64,000 bases of DNA, taken from the NCBI GenBank assembly GCA_963575745.1, contig CAUYUJ010003958.1, forward strand, positions 1 through 64,000, written 5' to 3'. The position numbers and the translations under genes are program-made. The notes beneath the pieces were generated by a model. It worked only from the letters and a program-made list of their open reading frames with translations. It did no database searches and was not told where the DNA came from. Positions within the stretch are counted from its first letter, which is position 1, and each line of letters opens with the position of its first letter. Below, piece after piece: positions 18,301 through 27,807 of the stretch. The DNA comes from Prorocentrum cordatum (lineage: Eukaryota; Sar; Dinophyceae; Prorocentrales; Prorocentraceae).

Positions 18301-20822
18301 CCTCCTCCTCCTCCTCCTCCTCCTCCTCCTTTCCCTCCTCCTCATCATCATCATCATAATCCTTTTTCCTCCTCCTCCTCCTCCTCCTCCTCCTCCCACT
18401 CCTCCTCCTCCTCCTTCCTCCTCCCTCCTCTCTCCGTTTCTTCCATCCTCCCTCCTATATGGGGGGCCCTCTCGAGGCCGCCCCAAACCTGCTTCGCGCG
18501 GTCGAAAGCGGCCCCAGGATGGATGGATGGATGGACGGATGGACCGCCGATTCGGAAGTGACGACGCGATGCCGCACTCTGGGCACGGAGAAGGGGCGGG
18601 CAGCGAGAGCAAGAGGAGGAGGAGGAGGAGGAGGAGGAGGAGGAGGAGGAGGAGGAGGAGGAGGAGGAGGAGGAGGAGGAGGAGGAGGAGGAAGGGACCC
18701 CCGAAGCCCCACCCCTACCCAGGGCGACCCCGAGATACGACCGCGGGGGCTCTATGGGCCCTGTGCCTATTGGGGCCGACTTGGGGTCCTCCTGGAGATC
18801 CCATCGGGGCCCCCTTGGTCATTTGTTGGGCCCTCCGGGCACCTTCCTATGTGGAACCTGTCTGGGGCTATCCTGAAACCCTCTCGGGGGCCCCATTGGT
18901 CCTTCTTGGCGCCCTTGCGGCCCCGCTCGAGCACCCTAGAGCCCCTTGCAACCCTCTCGGGGCCAATCGGTTTCTGATTACCACGCGCCCGCCAGAGCCT
19001 TGTGCCCCCAGCAGTCCTCGGCATCGTCGCGGCTCACACCCGCGCTGCAGAGGGTCCTGATGAACCAGTCGTGGTTCAGCTCGAGGTCCTTGCCCTCCGC
19101 GCTGTACTCGATCTCCCTGACGAGCGTGCGGACGCACGACTCGAACTCACGGAAGTTGCCTGACATGGTGTACTCCATCTTGAGCTTCTGGGCCTTCTCT
19201 GGATCCTCGCGCATGAGGTTGTCCCACAGGCCGTTCACCTGGGCTGAGGCAGGGGGGCAGCCCCCTTTTTCCGCCCACCCCCCAGGGCCCAACCAGCTTA
19301 TGCAACAAGCTAGCCAATTGTATAAGCTACTCGACTGCCTTCTCGGGGCCTTCTGAAGCTCTTCCTAAGGCCCCAAGATGGCTCCAAGAGGGCCCCGATG
19401 GGGGCTCAGGGAAGGCCCCGAGAGGGCCCCAGGAGGGCGTCCCCGATGTCAAGGATGAAGGCCGCCAACTTGACAGCAGCGAGGATTTCTCTGTGCCCCT
19501 TTCGAGGCTCTTCAGACCCCAAGAGGGCCTGACATCGCCCGAAGAAGCTTCCAAGATGGCCCCAAGAGAGCCCCAAGAGGGCCCCGAGAGCGCTCCACAA
19601 GGACCTGAAACAAAACGTATGCAAGCGGGGCGTTGCACACGCTTGGTGTCGGGCCTTCCTGGAGCCCCCTTGGGGCCCTTGTGGGGCTCTCTTGGAACAC
19701 CCTTGGGACCCTCTGGGAGCCGTCTTGGACCCCTAGGGTGGGCCCCAAGAGGGCCTCCCCGATGTCGAGGGCGAGGGCCGCCACCTCGACAGCAGCGTGG
19801 ATTTCTCGGCGCCCATCTCGGCCCCCCCCCCTCAGGCCACGAGAGGGCCCCGACATTGATGCAGAGGGCTTCAAATAAGGCCCCAAGGAGCCCCAGGAGA
19901 TCACCGAGAGAAATCCGAGGGGACCTGAAACCAAGCGTGCGCAAGCTCGGCGTTGCACACGCTTGGTCTCGGGCCCTCTTGGGGCCCTCTTGGGGCCCTC
20001 GTGGGGTCTCTTGGAGCTCCCAGTGGGGCATCTTGGAGCCGCCTTGGGACCCCAGGATGGGCCCCGAGAGTGCATCCCTGCTGCCGAGGACGGGGGCAGC
20101 CACCTTGACAGCAGCGGGGTTCTAGTTGGGGCCCCTCTTTGAGCCCTGCGCAGCAATCCTCGCTCTTCTGCGCCATGTTCCACGCGAGCGCCCTGTCCCT
20201 CTTGCCGCACTCCTGGTGCTTCAACGTCTCCCTGTACTGCAGATCCCCGACGCGGACCATCTTCGTGCAGGACGGGCAGGTGTGCGACTTCTTGCAAACC
20301 TTCGGAAGCGGCAATGTGTTGCCCGCTCCCGCCCCCCTTTCCACGGATCTGGATGGGCATAGCTGGCTTGGCCCCACCCCTCCCCGAGGGCTCGCCAGGG
20401 GCCCTCGCGAGCCGTCGCGGGCGCCCGCGACCCGCGGGGCCCTGCGGCCCACTCGATTTCGCGGGGCCGCGATCGGGCCCAGGGCGGCGCCCAAGATGGA
20501 CCCGGGCAACCCCTGGGAGCGCGAACAGATCAGCTGCGTTGGATTGCGTACCCTGGCCGACCTTGTCCAAGTAGCAACTCCCCGAGCGCCGCTCCCGCTG
20601 CTGCTGCCCGCTGCCGTCCGCCTCGTGCGTCGCGAGCGCCTGCTTCGTCAGCCGCGGCGCCGACGGCGTCGGCCCGCGGGCCCTGCGGGCGGGGGGCTGC
20701 GGCTTCGGCGGCGGGGTCGGCGGCGCCGCCGCGCGGCCGCGGCCGCCGCGCCCCCTGCCGCCATGGGAGCTCCCTGCCCTGCCGCCGCGGCCAGCGCCCT
20801 TGCTGGAGGCCGCCCTGCCCAT
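14299..20822 (-). CDS. Gene A: split gene of about seven exons, function unknown
   Basis: Minus-strand blocks of protein-like sequence separated by low-complexity introns, listed individually below. Several have clean acceptors: a pyrimidine tract then CAG at 17676-17681, 19239, 16208 and 15794. The deduced protein has an Arg/Gly-rich start, a CxxC zinc-like exon, acidic and RS-rich segments, and a C-terminal globular domain with a cupin-like line (LLEAGSAVYVPMGY). I do not recognise the family. RG and RS repeats suggest a nuclear RNA-binding context, but this is inference. The order assumes that all exons belong to one transcript, which the shared strand and the lack of intervening stops or starts favour but do not prove. 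A TAG at 14998-15000 interrupts the last exon. Confidence 0.6.
15600..15793 (-). CDS. Gene A exon 6 (coiled-coil)
   Basis: Begins after the acceptor CCCCTCTCCGCCCAG and reads ERVARLNLPDCLSRLKKAKE, then LDKLREHTQKWDEGLDFGQE, then SAISRRVQEWREEARRFRRH. The heptad-like charge pattern suggests a coiled coil. The following intron (15340-15600) is extremely GC-rich. Confidence 0.6.
15883..15940. repeat. Intronic 57-bp module, copy 1
   Basis: GGGGACCTGAAACCAAGC...TTGCACACGCTTGG...GGGCCC. Two close relatives lie at 19601 and 19919, all in introns of gene A. CCAAGCG and CGCTTGG can pair to form a stem. Confidence 0.9.
16060..16207 (-). CDS. Gene A exon 5
   Basis: Begins after the acceptor CGCGCCCCCAG and reads ADGVCIIEWLETQIAEIGKE, then PCAGVLARRRMVMVGEELVAY. 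It is short, but the acceptor and hydrophobic pattern support it. The 3' edge is uncertain. Confidence 0.55.
16685..16736. repeat. Intronic hairpin 1 of gene A
   Basis: Arms of 15 bp (16692-16706 and 16714-16728) pair perfectly around the loop CCACATG. Pairing extends outward (GCAGTG with CACTGC) to about 22 bp. It lies in the intron between exons 4 and 5. Confidence 0.92.
16811..16884. repeat. Intronic hairpin 2 of gene A
   Basis: Inner arms of 20 bp (CCGAACCCATCCGAGGCTTC and its complement) are perfect around a 2-nt TT centre. Outer arms extend to about 36 bp with three mismatches. The word CATCCGAGGC also occurs unpaired near 16768 and 16798. Confidence 0.93.
16925..17675 (-). CDS. Gene A exon 4 (acidic and RS-rich)
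   Basis: Begins after CCCTTCCCTGCAG with VDEFGNGLKEVVSQGESC. It continues through an Arg/Ser tract (RRGRSRSRRRRGGGSHRRR), a Glu run (SQQSEEEEEEEEQEG) and an ordered end (HFEETVDMWNAQDWIAEYL). It ends near a GAG-GCCCCG step; a GC donor is possible, as dinoflagellate introns often use non-GT donors. Confidence 0.65.
17934..17988. repeat. Intronic hairpin 3 of gene A, perfect 26-bp arms
   Basis: CGGCTGCCGTGGCAAAACAT... at 17934-17959 is the exact complement of 17963-17988, with a 3-nt TAA loop. It lies in the intron between exons 3 and 4. Confidence 0.95.
18131..18174. repeat. Intronic hairpin 4 of gene A
   Basis: GGGGCTAGCGCC (18131-18142) pairs with GGCGCTAGCCCC (18163-18174) across a 20-nt loop, in the same intron as hairpin 3. 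Confidence 0.85.
18985..19238 (-). CDS. Gene A exon 3
   Basis: Begins at GTGAACGGCC after the acceptor CCTCAGCCCAG. It reads VNGLWDNLMREDPEKAQKL, MEYTMSGNFREFESCVRTL and LNHDWFIRTLCSAGVSRDD. The amphipathic helical pattern has normal codon texture. No family recognised. Confidence 0.65.
19601..19657. repeat. Intronic 57-bp module, copy 2
   Basis: GGACCTGAAACAAAACGT...GCGTTGCACACGCTTGGTGTCGGGCC: the same module as at 15883 and 19919, more diverged in its left arm. It lies in the intron between exons 2 and 3. Confidence 0.9.
19919..19976. repeat. Intronic 57-bp module, copy 3
   Basis: GGGGACCTGAAACCAAGCGT...GCGTTGCACACGCTTGGTCTCGGGCCC: nearly the copy at 15883. It is in the same intron as copy 2, 318 bp from it, surrounded by CCAAGAGGGCCCC words. 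Confidence 0.9.
20140..20330 (-). CDS. Gene A exon 2 (CxxC zinc-like)
   Basis: Reads KSHTCPSCTKMVRVGDL, then YRETLKHQECGKRDRALAWN, then MAQKSEDCCAGLKEG. The CPSC and H-x2-C pairs suggest one bound zinc. Downstream sequence turns at once into GGGCCC-rich intron. Confidence 0.6.
20505..20822 (-). CDS. Gene A exon 1 (RGG-rich N-terminus)
   Basis: Starts at the ATG 20822, just after TTGCAGC, a plausible SL trans-splice acceptor. It reads MGRAASSKGAGRGGRAG, then RGRGGRGRAAAPP, then KQALATHEADGSGQQQ, and ends near TQSNAADLFALPG. RG repeats are typical of RNA-binding tails. The 3' limit is uncertain. Confidence 0.55.
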
Positions 20823-21293
20823 GCTGCAAGAGCGGTGGCAGGCTGGGGTCGCCGAGGCCCCCTGGCACGGTGCCAAAAAGGCTGCAGGCGCACCTGGCCT
20901 CGCGGACGCCCAGTGGGCACCGCCAACCCCGCGGAGACATCGAAATGCGAACGGGCCCCCCGACGACGATCAAACGGTTCAGAACACGAGCGGGCGACCC
21001 GTTCGCAGCTCAAAATCCCTGGCTGGGCTGGGGGGCAGCAGCAGCATCGCTGCGAAGTTGGCGGGGCGGGCCCTGAATCCTCCCTCTCGGGACGTCGGTG
21101 GCCCCCCCCCGTGGGGGCGCGATCCGTGCGAGGGGGATCGAAATCAGCGCGTTGGCGCAATGCGAACCGCCCCTCTGGAGCCGTGCGTGGATTTCTCCTA
21201 CGGGGCAAGATCCAACTGAAAGGTGCGCCGTAATGGAGGGGGGGAGTTATGCGAAATCTGTCTCTTGCGCCGTCCAGGGCCCTATGGGGCCCA

Positions 21294-21341
21294 AGGCAAA
21301 GTCCTTGCCTAACGCATGGTGCGTTCGGCAAGGACGTTGCC
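21294..21341. repeat. Hairpin upstream of gene A
   Basis: GTCCTTGCCTAACGCA (21301-21316) pairs with TGCGTTCGGCAAGGAC (21320-21335), with one mismatch and a 3-nt loop. GGCAA/TTGCC extend the arms on both sides. It lies about 480 bp upstream of the gene A start. Confidence 0.88.
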
Positions 21342-21689
21342 TGGCGAAGCGCCTCGGACGCGATGCGCCCCCGCGCGTGCTACTGGCACAATTTCGAGCT
21401 TGCCGACTTCCCGCGCGGCGACATGAAAACATGTCGTCGTCGAGAAATACGCACAGCGCTCTGGCGGGAGGTGCATATTCTCCTGTCGTCGCGAAACAGA
21501 ATTTTGTCGTGGGGTGGAATTACGGGATGACTTCGCCTCGCCAGGCGGAACCGGAAAATCGCGGCGAAGCCCCCCTCCCCCCCTCCTCCCCCGAAGAAAT
21601 GCTGCCAAGGGCCCTCTTCATTTTTCAGGTTGGCTTAAATATGTTTCGGGCTGGTTCATGTGCGTCCCTGCCTGATTTTGCTGAGTTTC

Positions 21690-22720
21690 GGGCTGGCTGT
21701 GGAATGATTTGGCATGTGCTTGGTGTGTGTCTGGTTAATGTTGGTATGTATTTGCTATGGTTTGGCATGCGTGTGGCATGCATTTGGTATGGTTTGGTAT
21801 GTTTTGGTATGATGTGGTGCGTGCTTGGTGTGCGGGTGGTATGTGTGTGGTATATGCTTGGTATGTTTTTGGTATGGTTTGGCATGCTATGATATGTGTT
21901 TGGTATGTTTTGGTATGTGTCTGGTATGTGGTTGGTATGATCTGGTATGTGTTTGGTATGTTTTGGAATGTATTTGGTATGATTTGGTATGCGGTTGCTC
22001 TGTGCTTGGTATGTTTAGCTAAGGTTCGGTATGTTTTCGGTACTGTGTTGGCATGGTTTGGTATGTTTCCGGTATGGTTTGGCAAGTGTCTGGTATGTTT
22101 TGGTATGGTGTGGTATGTTGTTGGTATGGTTTGGTGTGTGTTTGGCATGTGTTTGAGATGTTTGGTATGTTTTTGTATGCTTGGTATGGGTTTGGTATGT
22201 GCTCGGTTTGAATTTGGTATGTTTTGGTATGGTTTGGTACGTTGTTTCGTATGGTTTGGTATGTGTTTGGTATGGTTTGGTATGCTTTGGTATGTGTTTG
22301 GTATGTGTGTTGCATGGATTTGATATGGTTTGGTATGGTTTGGTATGCGTTTGGTATGGTTTGGTATGTGTTTGGCACGCGTTTGGTATGAATTTGGTTT
22401 GTTTTTCGTATGTTTGGTATGTGTTTGGTATGTGGTTGGTACGTTTTTGTATGTTGTGGTGTGTGTTTGGCATGTAGTTGGTACGTGGTGGTATGTGTTT
22501 GGTATGTGTTTGGTATGTGTTCGATGCGTGTCGTTATGTGTTTGGTACGGCATGGTATACGGTTACTACGGTTTTGGTGCGGTCCGATGTGCACATGCAG
22601 TATGTGATGGTATGGTGTTGGTACGTGTTGGTATGTTGTGGTATGCGCTTTGTACATGTTGGCGGTAGCCGTTATGGTGTGGCATGTATTTGGTATGGAG
22701 CGCTATGGCTTGGTACACGG
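21690..22720. repeat. TTTGGTATG minisatellite, about 1 kb
   Basis: Degenerate tandem TTTGGTATG and GTGTTTGGTATG units, almost free of C on the plus strand. The unit keeps several frames open but encodes only low-complexity peptides. Confidence 0.93.
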
Positions 22721-23340
22721 TGTTTGTATGTGCTGTATGTGGTTCGTCTGGCTTGGCGCGTACTCGCATTTTTGTTTGCATGGTGCGGGTTGTTGCTTTT
22801 GTTTTGTTGTTTTGTTTTTTTGCGCGGGTGGAGGGGGCGAGGGGGGCAAGAGCGAGCGTCCCAAGAGCGGCCCAATAGAGCTTCAGGAAGGTTCCAAGGA
22901 GGCCGTATTCTTAAACTTTTCACGGCCATCCATTACCATGGTTTTCGGGCGTGGCTCATCAGGCTTCCGCGCACGTCCCCCTCTTCCTCTCACCTCCCAC
23001 CTGCTATCTGCGACGCATTCTGGTTAGGCGGGGGGGGGGCGAGTGGAAAGAGGGCGAGGCGGGGGAGGAATAAGAGAAGGCCGTTTGGGGAGATATGGGG
23101 ATAGCGACGCCGACGAGGAAGACGGGGATGGCCATGACTGTCGGCATGCGTTGCAACATGTGTTGTGCTAGTATAGGCTGGCGGGGGTAGGTGAATCGTG
23201 GGGGAGTTCGGGCAGCGATGTTGGAAACAAGCGATAGCGTTCTGGAGATGACTAGGACAACCCGATACCATCTCACCTGGAACTGATTGCGCACAGACAT
23301 ATGATGCACTCTCTGCCAACTGCGCTCTGCATACCGAGTG
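22721..23340. other. No gene recognised
   Basis: Transition from the minisatellite to ordinary GC-rich sequence, with a T-rich patch near 22795-22825. No domain-like frame seen. Confidence 0.4.
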
Positions 23341-23342
23341 CG

Positions 23343-23720
23343 CTAAGCAACGCAGCTGGCCAATGCCAACTGATGGCGCGCCAGCTGGCGACAGGGCGGC
23401 GGGCTCCTCGCTCTGGCCTCGTCGAGGCCGACCTTGACAGGGCGGCGGGCTCCTCGCTCTGGCTCATCCTCCGTCTGCATCTGAGGCGGGTGGCGGTCCT
23501 CAGCCCTGTTGATCTCAATATGCATCTGGGCGCAGCGCTGGTCGTCTGCGGTGGTGATGCTCTCTGCGGCCCTCTTCATCTGAAGCATCGCCGTCTTCAG
23601 CGCCTTGGTGCGCTTCTTCAGCCAGAACACCTGGATGTTGAGCGAGCGGATGCGCTTGGTCTGGCGCAGGGCGGTCCTCTCGAGGGCCCGCGGGCCGGGT
23701 TGGCGAAACTCGCCGACCAC
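23343..23720 (-). CDS. Possible coding segment, coiled-coil-like
   Basis: A minus-strand frame reads RTALRQTKRIRSLNIQVFWL, then KKRTKALKTAMLQMKRAAES, then DDQRCAQMHIEINRAED: basic and helical, resembling a real exon. Its 3' part contains a 28-bp direct repeat (23390-23417 and 23436-23463, period 46 bp). No family recognised, and the edges are unknown. Confidence 0.35.
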   Translation of the reverse strand: MVGEFRQPGPRALERTALRQTKRIRSLNIQVFWLKKRTKALKTAMLQMKRAAESITTADDQRCAQMHIEINRAEDRHPPQMQTEDEPERGARRPVKVGLDEARARSPPPCRQLARHQLALASCVA

Positions 23721-23884
23721 TGGAAGGATGGGCTCCGCCGCCGCAGGGCGCTTCGCAGCCGTCGGCGCCCAACTGGCGGTGGAAAGCCGATGCCGATAAA
23801 ATGGCAGCCCTGCCTGCGCTGGAGAAACATGGCGACGGCCCCAGCGTCGCCCCCCTCAAACTCACCCACTCCCCATCGCGAGCA

Positions 23885-24012
23885 AAGCCGATGCATCACT
23901 GTCTACTCGAGCATCGCCGATGCGTGACTCTTCGAATGCACGTCGCCGATGCATCGGTCACCCTCGCTATGCCACGCGCGCAGGATTGCGTGCATCGCCG
24001 ATGCATACCCTT
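23885..24012. repeat. Cluster of GCCGATGCAT words
   Basis: GCCGATGCAT or a close variant occurs at about 23888, 23916, 23947 and 23997, one followed by CGG to make a palindrome. The same palindrome lies at 10374. Purpose unknown. Confidence 0.7.
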
Positions 24013-24215
24013 GTGCTATTTTGACGGACGGTATTTCTTTTAGAAGCGTTACATGTGGGTGGATGTGCGGTTATATGGTCTTATGTGCGTTGACCCCTCC
24101 CGTTTCCAGAACGCGGTTGTAACATGTGTGAATTCGTGAACACATTCATGCATGATCAGGTTTCCCCGTTCGTATTGTTTACGTCGACAGCAGGCGGCGA
24201 TGCAAGGATTCGAGC

Positions 24216-25634
24216 TCACCCCATCCGAGCTTCCAAGAAGGACCTGACGTCCTGAAGCTTCGGATTCCTCGTGGCGTGTGAGGTGCCATCGGGGGGGTCC
24301 AAATTCAACCAGCAATGAAGAAAAGCGAGCGGCTCCAGAGGTCCAAAATTCCTCTTGGCCGAATCGATGTCACCCCGCGTCTTTCGGCACTCAGCGCCGT
24401 GCGCGGGGTTGATGCATTGAATTTTGAAGATCTTGTAAACTGTGTTATGCTGCCCAGAAATGTACACTTGATACGAAATCTTGCAACCATCAAGGCCATC
24501 GATCCACTCCCAACGGAGTCGGTTGGGATTGCGGGGCGCGCCAGCGACGGCGCGCGGTGGCGGGCCAGCACTGGCGCCGGCACCGCCCACGTCTCCGTCT
24601 GGCGCGGCGGCGGGTGGAGCCCCTGGTGCCGCTGGCGAGCCCTCCGAGCCAAGCTGCTCGCGCAAGCCAACGCCATCGGCTCCACCGTCCGCGCCGCCGC
24701 CGCCAGAGACTGGCTGCGAAACAAGAGGCAAGGGTTCATCTCCGAGCGGGCCACCCAAGCGGCTGCCAGCGCTGCGCGCGGGGGCTGAGTCGCGCCCGCG
24801 CCGCCGCTGAGGGGCATCCTGGGGCGGCAGAGCTCCGCCGACGCCGTCGTCGCCTCCGCCAGCGCTCGGAAGCGCCAGCAAGGCTGGCGCATCCTCCAAC
24901 GCCAGGTGGCGCGCCAGCTGCCCCTTCTTGCCGCTGGCCCTGTTGAGCGCCAGCGCGTACTCGATGCTCGACTGGCCAGGCTCGGCTGGGACGCCTCGCA
25001 AGAGGCATTCATAGTACTTCATGGGCTGGCGTGAGGGCATGTGCGAGGTGAGGGGAATGCACTTGTCGATGGAAGCCAGCGCCTGGAAGTACGGCTTCAT
25101 CCTCACGGCCTCGGTCCCGTCCATGTCGCCGACAGCAGTGCTGACGTGGTCAACCTGGCGCTGCACCGCTTTCCAACCCTTCGACTTCAAATGAATCACC
25201 ACTGCAAGGGCGGGGCAGCGGGAGTCCAAGATGCTGTGCGGTTGGCGAGCGGCCTGCGGCTCAGACAACACCAATGCGCCTGGCTGCACGCTCGAGGGTT
25301 CAGCCTTGCTCCAGTGCTGCATCGTGTTGTAGAACTTTTCAAAAGAAGTGATAGAGAATGGCCGTATCCATTGGGGGGCGTCATCTGCCACTACATGTTT
25401 CGAACCAGGGATCATTCCACTCGGCGGCTCCGCGGTGCAGGTCTCCATCACGACGTGGAGGGCCAAAGCGGAAGTGAGCTGCGGGTCGTCGGCACTCTCG
25501 ACCGTCGGCATGAGGTGGGCACGCGATCTCCCGTGTGCCGCCTCCAATACTTTGAAGAACACCTCCCGTTCAGATACCCTTTTCAGCCCCATCCTCTTGG
25601 ACATGGGGTGGGTGCGAAAAGACACGCATGACAA
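24216..25634 (-). CDS. Gene B block 4 (C-terminus)
   Basis: Reads RVSEREVFFKVLEAAHGRSR, HVVMETCTAEPPSGMIPGSK, YNTMQHWSKAEPSSVQPGAL, LAVVIHLKSKGWKAVQRQVD, then a Gly/Ala/Pro spacer of about 110 codons, then a compact end: NRLRWEWIDGLDGCKISYQV, FKIQCINPAHGAECRKTRGD (possible zinc site), EPLAFLHCWLNLDPPDGTSH. It stops at 24216. It looks intact and coding. Confidence 0.65.
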   Translation of the reverse strand: MSCVSFRTHPMSKRMGLKRVSEREVFFKVLEAAHGRSRAHLMPTVESADDPQLTSALALHVVMETCTAEPPSGMIPGSKHVVADDAPQWIRPFSITSFEKFYNTMQHWSKAEPSSVQPGALVLSEPQAARQPHSILDSRCPALAVVIHLKSKGWKAVQRQVDHVSTAVGDMDGTEAVRMKPYFQALASIDKCIPLTSHMPSRQPMKYYECLLRGVPAEPGQSSIEYALALNRASGKKGQLARHLALEDAPALLALPSAGGGDDGVGGALPPQDAPQRRRGRDSAPARSAGSRLGGPLGDEPLPLVSQPVSGGGGADGGADGVGLREQLGSEGSPAAPGAPPAAAPDGDVGGAGASAGPPPRAVAGAPRNPNRLRWEWIDGLDGCKISYQVYISGQHNTVYKIFKIQCINPAHGAECRKTRGDIDSAKRNFGPLEPLAFLHCWLNLDPPDGTSHATRNPKLQDVRSFLEARMG

Positions 25635-25889
25635 ACTTAGGTACGTGGCCGCGGGGGGGAGGGGGAGGTGCGGGGGGAGGGCGAATCAAACTATTGCTAT
25701 GGCTGGGCAGCCGCTCGGCTAGGGAAGGTGCAGGGGGAGATAGCAGGAAGACGAGGGGATTGGAGTGGAGGGAGCTCGTAGGATTCCAGGACGAGGACTC
25801 ACGGGGAGGAAGAACATGGTTCACCTTGCTCCCCCCCCCCCCCCGCCCTCGCAACCCCTCTCTACCGCTCGTTTGCCAAGCGTGCCGTC

Positions 25890-26190
25890 GCGCACCCTGA
25901 GGCTCGACTGCGGGCGATTGCACGCTGTAGTGCCGCCCAGGCTGCGCCAGCGCGACCAGGTACTCCACGCGGAGCCGCTGCATCGGGCCGGCGTGCTCGC
26001 GGTTGATCGGCATCGGGTCTGGCTGGGGGCCCGTGATGGAGTTCCACGAGGCCTCGGCCATCGCGTCCTCCCTGTATACCCTCTTGAAAAAAGACGCTAA
26101 CTTAATCGGGACGGGTGCCCACTGCCTTGGCCCAGGCGGCCTCAATATTCTCTTGAAACGAATCCATTCGAAGCGAATCACATCATCGCC
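25890..26190 (-). CDS. Gene B block 3
   Basis: Reads FEWIRFKRILRPPGPRQW, PVPIKLASFFKRVYREDAMA, WNSITGPQPDPMPINREHA and VEYLVALAQPGRHYSVQ. It continues block 2 in another frame. Just downstream (minus sense) a poly-G run and CT-rich DNA mark an intron of about 250 bp. Confidence 0.6.
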
Positions 26191-27800
26191 GCGAGGCCCC
26201 GTAGAGTCTCCGAAATTCGTCGATGTATTGGAATGCTGCCTTCTGCCTAACGCTCTGCTTGACATGCTGTGAACTGCTTCCTGGGGCACGCTTCTTCTCG
26301 TGCGTCGTCGCTCTGTGGTACCCCTCGCCGCGGCTCTCGTCCAACGGCGTCAGCGCATAGCGTCGCACCTGCTCGGCGTGGAGCGGGTCCACTTGGCCGC
26401 CATCTGCGACCTGCTGTATGTGATCACCGTGAGCGTTCATCAGCTGCTGTGTGACGAGGTCGTGGTACTGAAAAGCAACACGACGTACTTTGTGAAGGAA
26501 CACCCTGGCACCGTCCTGGGAAAGGGTGTACACGAATGACCAAGGCGGAGACTCCAGGTACTTGTTGCGATTGAGTATGTTCCCGCCTGCGAACTCCGAC
26601 ATCGTCACCAATGCACCGTGGACTTCTGCGTCCATCCCGACGTCATCAAGCGTGAGCGTCCTCGACGTCGCCACGTACTGTCTCGACGACTCTCTCACTC
26701 GGGCGTATGCTGCCGATAATCTCCGAGAATTGAAAAAACAATCGATGTGGACGCTGCGCCCTCGGGCTCTCGCTTCAGACCGCTGCTGGACGTGATCTGG
26801 GCACGCGCAAGTCATCCCCCAGAAGCGGTCATGCTCCAGCGGCGTAAAAAGATGCCGCCCAGCGCGCACGATGAAGCACCACAACGTGTCATCTGCCAGG
26901 GAGTCGAACACTGCTGCAATATCGGAGTCCTGGCAATTGCGAAACCACTCAGGCCGGATACACGTGCGGACCTCACGCAGAGAAGACAACTGGCGAAGAA
27001 CGACCTCCACGGTCTGGTACCTCCACTTCGCGAAGTCAGCCGTGAAGCGATCCAGAACACTCCCGTCTAAAGTGGGGTGCTCTTCGCTCAACTTCTTCTT
27101 GATGTGCTTGCGGTACGTCGTGTTCTTGAAGAAGCTGCATAAACACCGCAAGCGTGAAAGCTTCGCAGGCCACTGCGGCCACGTCTGACAGCAATGCTTA
27201 GCCAAATTGCCGAACGTATAACCCCATCCACCCATGCGGATGGCGTTGGGCAAGAGTCTCTCATGTTGCACCACGTGCGCCATGAGGTTGCCGACGGGCG
27301 CACCGCGCAACCAGAGCCAGAACGCAGCCCGCAAATTCGGCAACTGAATTGTCATCCGTTCCGTCCCCATGTCGGTCGTCACTGAAGTAACCTTCTCACA
27401 ACAATATTGCAGATCTTCTTCGTCCTGTCCAAATAATAGCCACGCGACCCAGAGTGGGGCAATACCTTTTGATATTAAATCTGCATGTCCATAGCAAAGT
27501 GAACTGCCAGGAAACGTAACGTGATAAAACGAGCCGTCCACGCGGAGAACCGACGCGATAGTACCCTGGAATTCCTCTCCGCAGTTCGGGCTCGCATCCG
27601 TGAACAAGGCAACGCAATCGATGCGGTCATGGACCCGATCGGCGTGCCACCTCCGACGGTGAAGGAGCATGGCCAAGATGTCGATGCGCTGCGAACCACT
27701 CTCGAGACTCGTCCTCACGGGTGGCACCAACACCGCCCCGACCCCGAAAGCAAACCCTACCCCGAAAGCCCGTGGGAGCCACGAGGGGGATCTATGCGAA
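26185..27800 (-). CDS. Gene B block 2 (acidic D motifs)
   Basis: About 530 codons: DRIDCVALFTDASPNCGEEF, GSSLCYGHADLISKGIAPLW, TSVTTDMGTERMTIQLPN, RMGGWGYTFGNLAKHCCQTW, RFTADFAKWRYQTVEVVL, WCFIVRAGRHLFTPLEHDRF. This looks like a single large globular enzyme-like region. It ends at a TGA near 26183, but the next frame reads on as protein (below), so the stop is probably caused by a small indel. Confidence 0.65.
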
Positions 27801-27807
27801 CCCCCCC

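Larger units (their letters stand above)
17830..18692. repeat. (CCT)n and (AGG)n arrays in inverted orientation
   Basis: Interrupted CCT triplets at 17830-17890, 18050-18110 and 18255-18430, then a nearly pure (GGA)n run at 18615-18692 on the same strand. The CCT and GGA blocks are complementary and could snap back. They sit in the long intron between gene A exons 3 and 4. Confidence 0.9.

Noticed and set aside
22019-22657. Long Thr/His/Pro-rich minus-strand frame
   Set aside because: Antisense of the TTTGGTATG satellite; period-driven openness only.
25380-25410. TTCGAAACC-like word considered as a tRNA T-loop
   Set aside because: It lies within a coherent coding block of gene B, and no cloverleaf partner arms are present.
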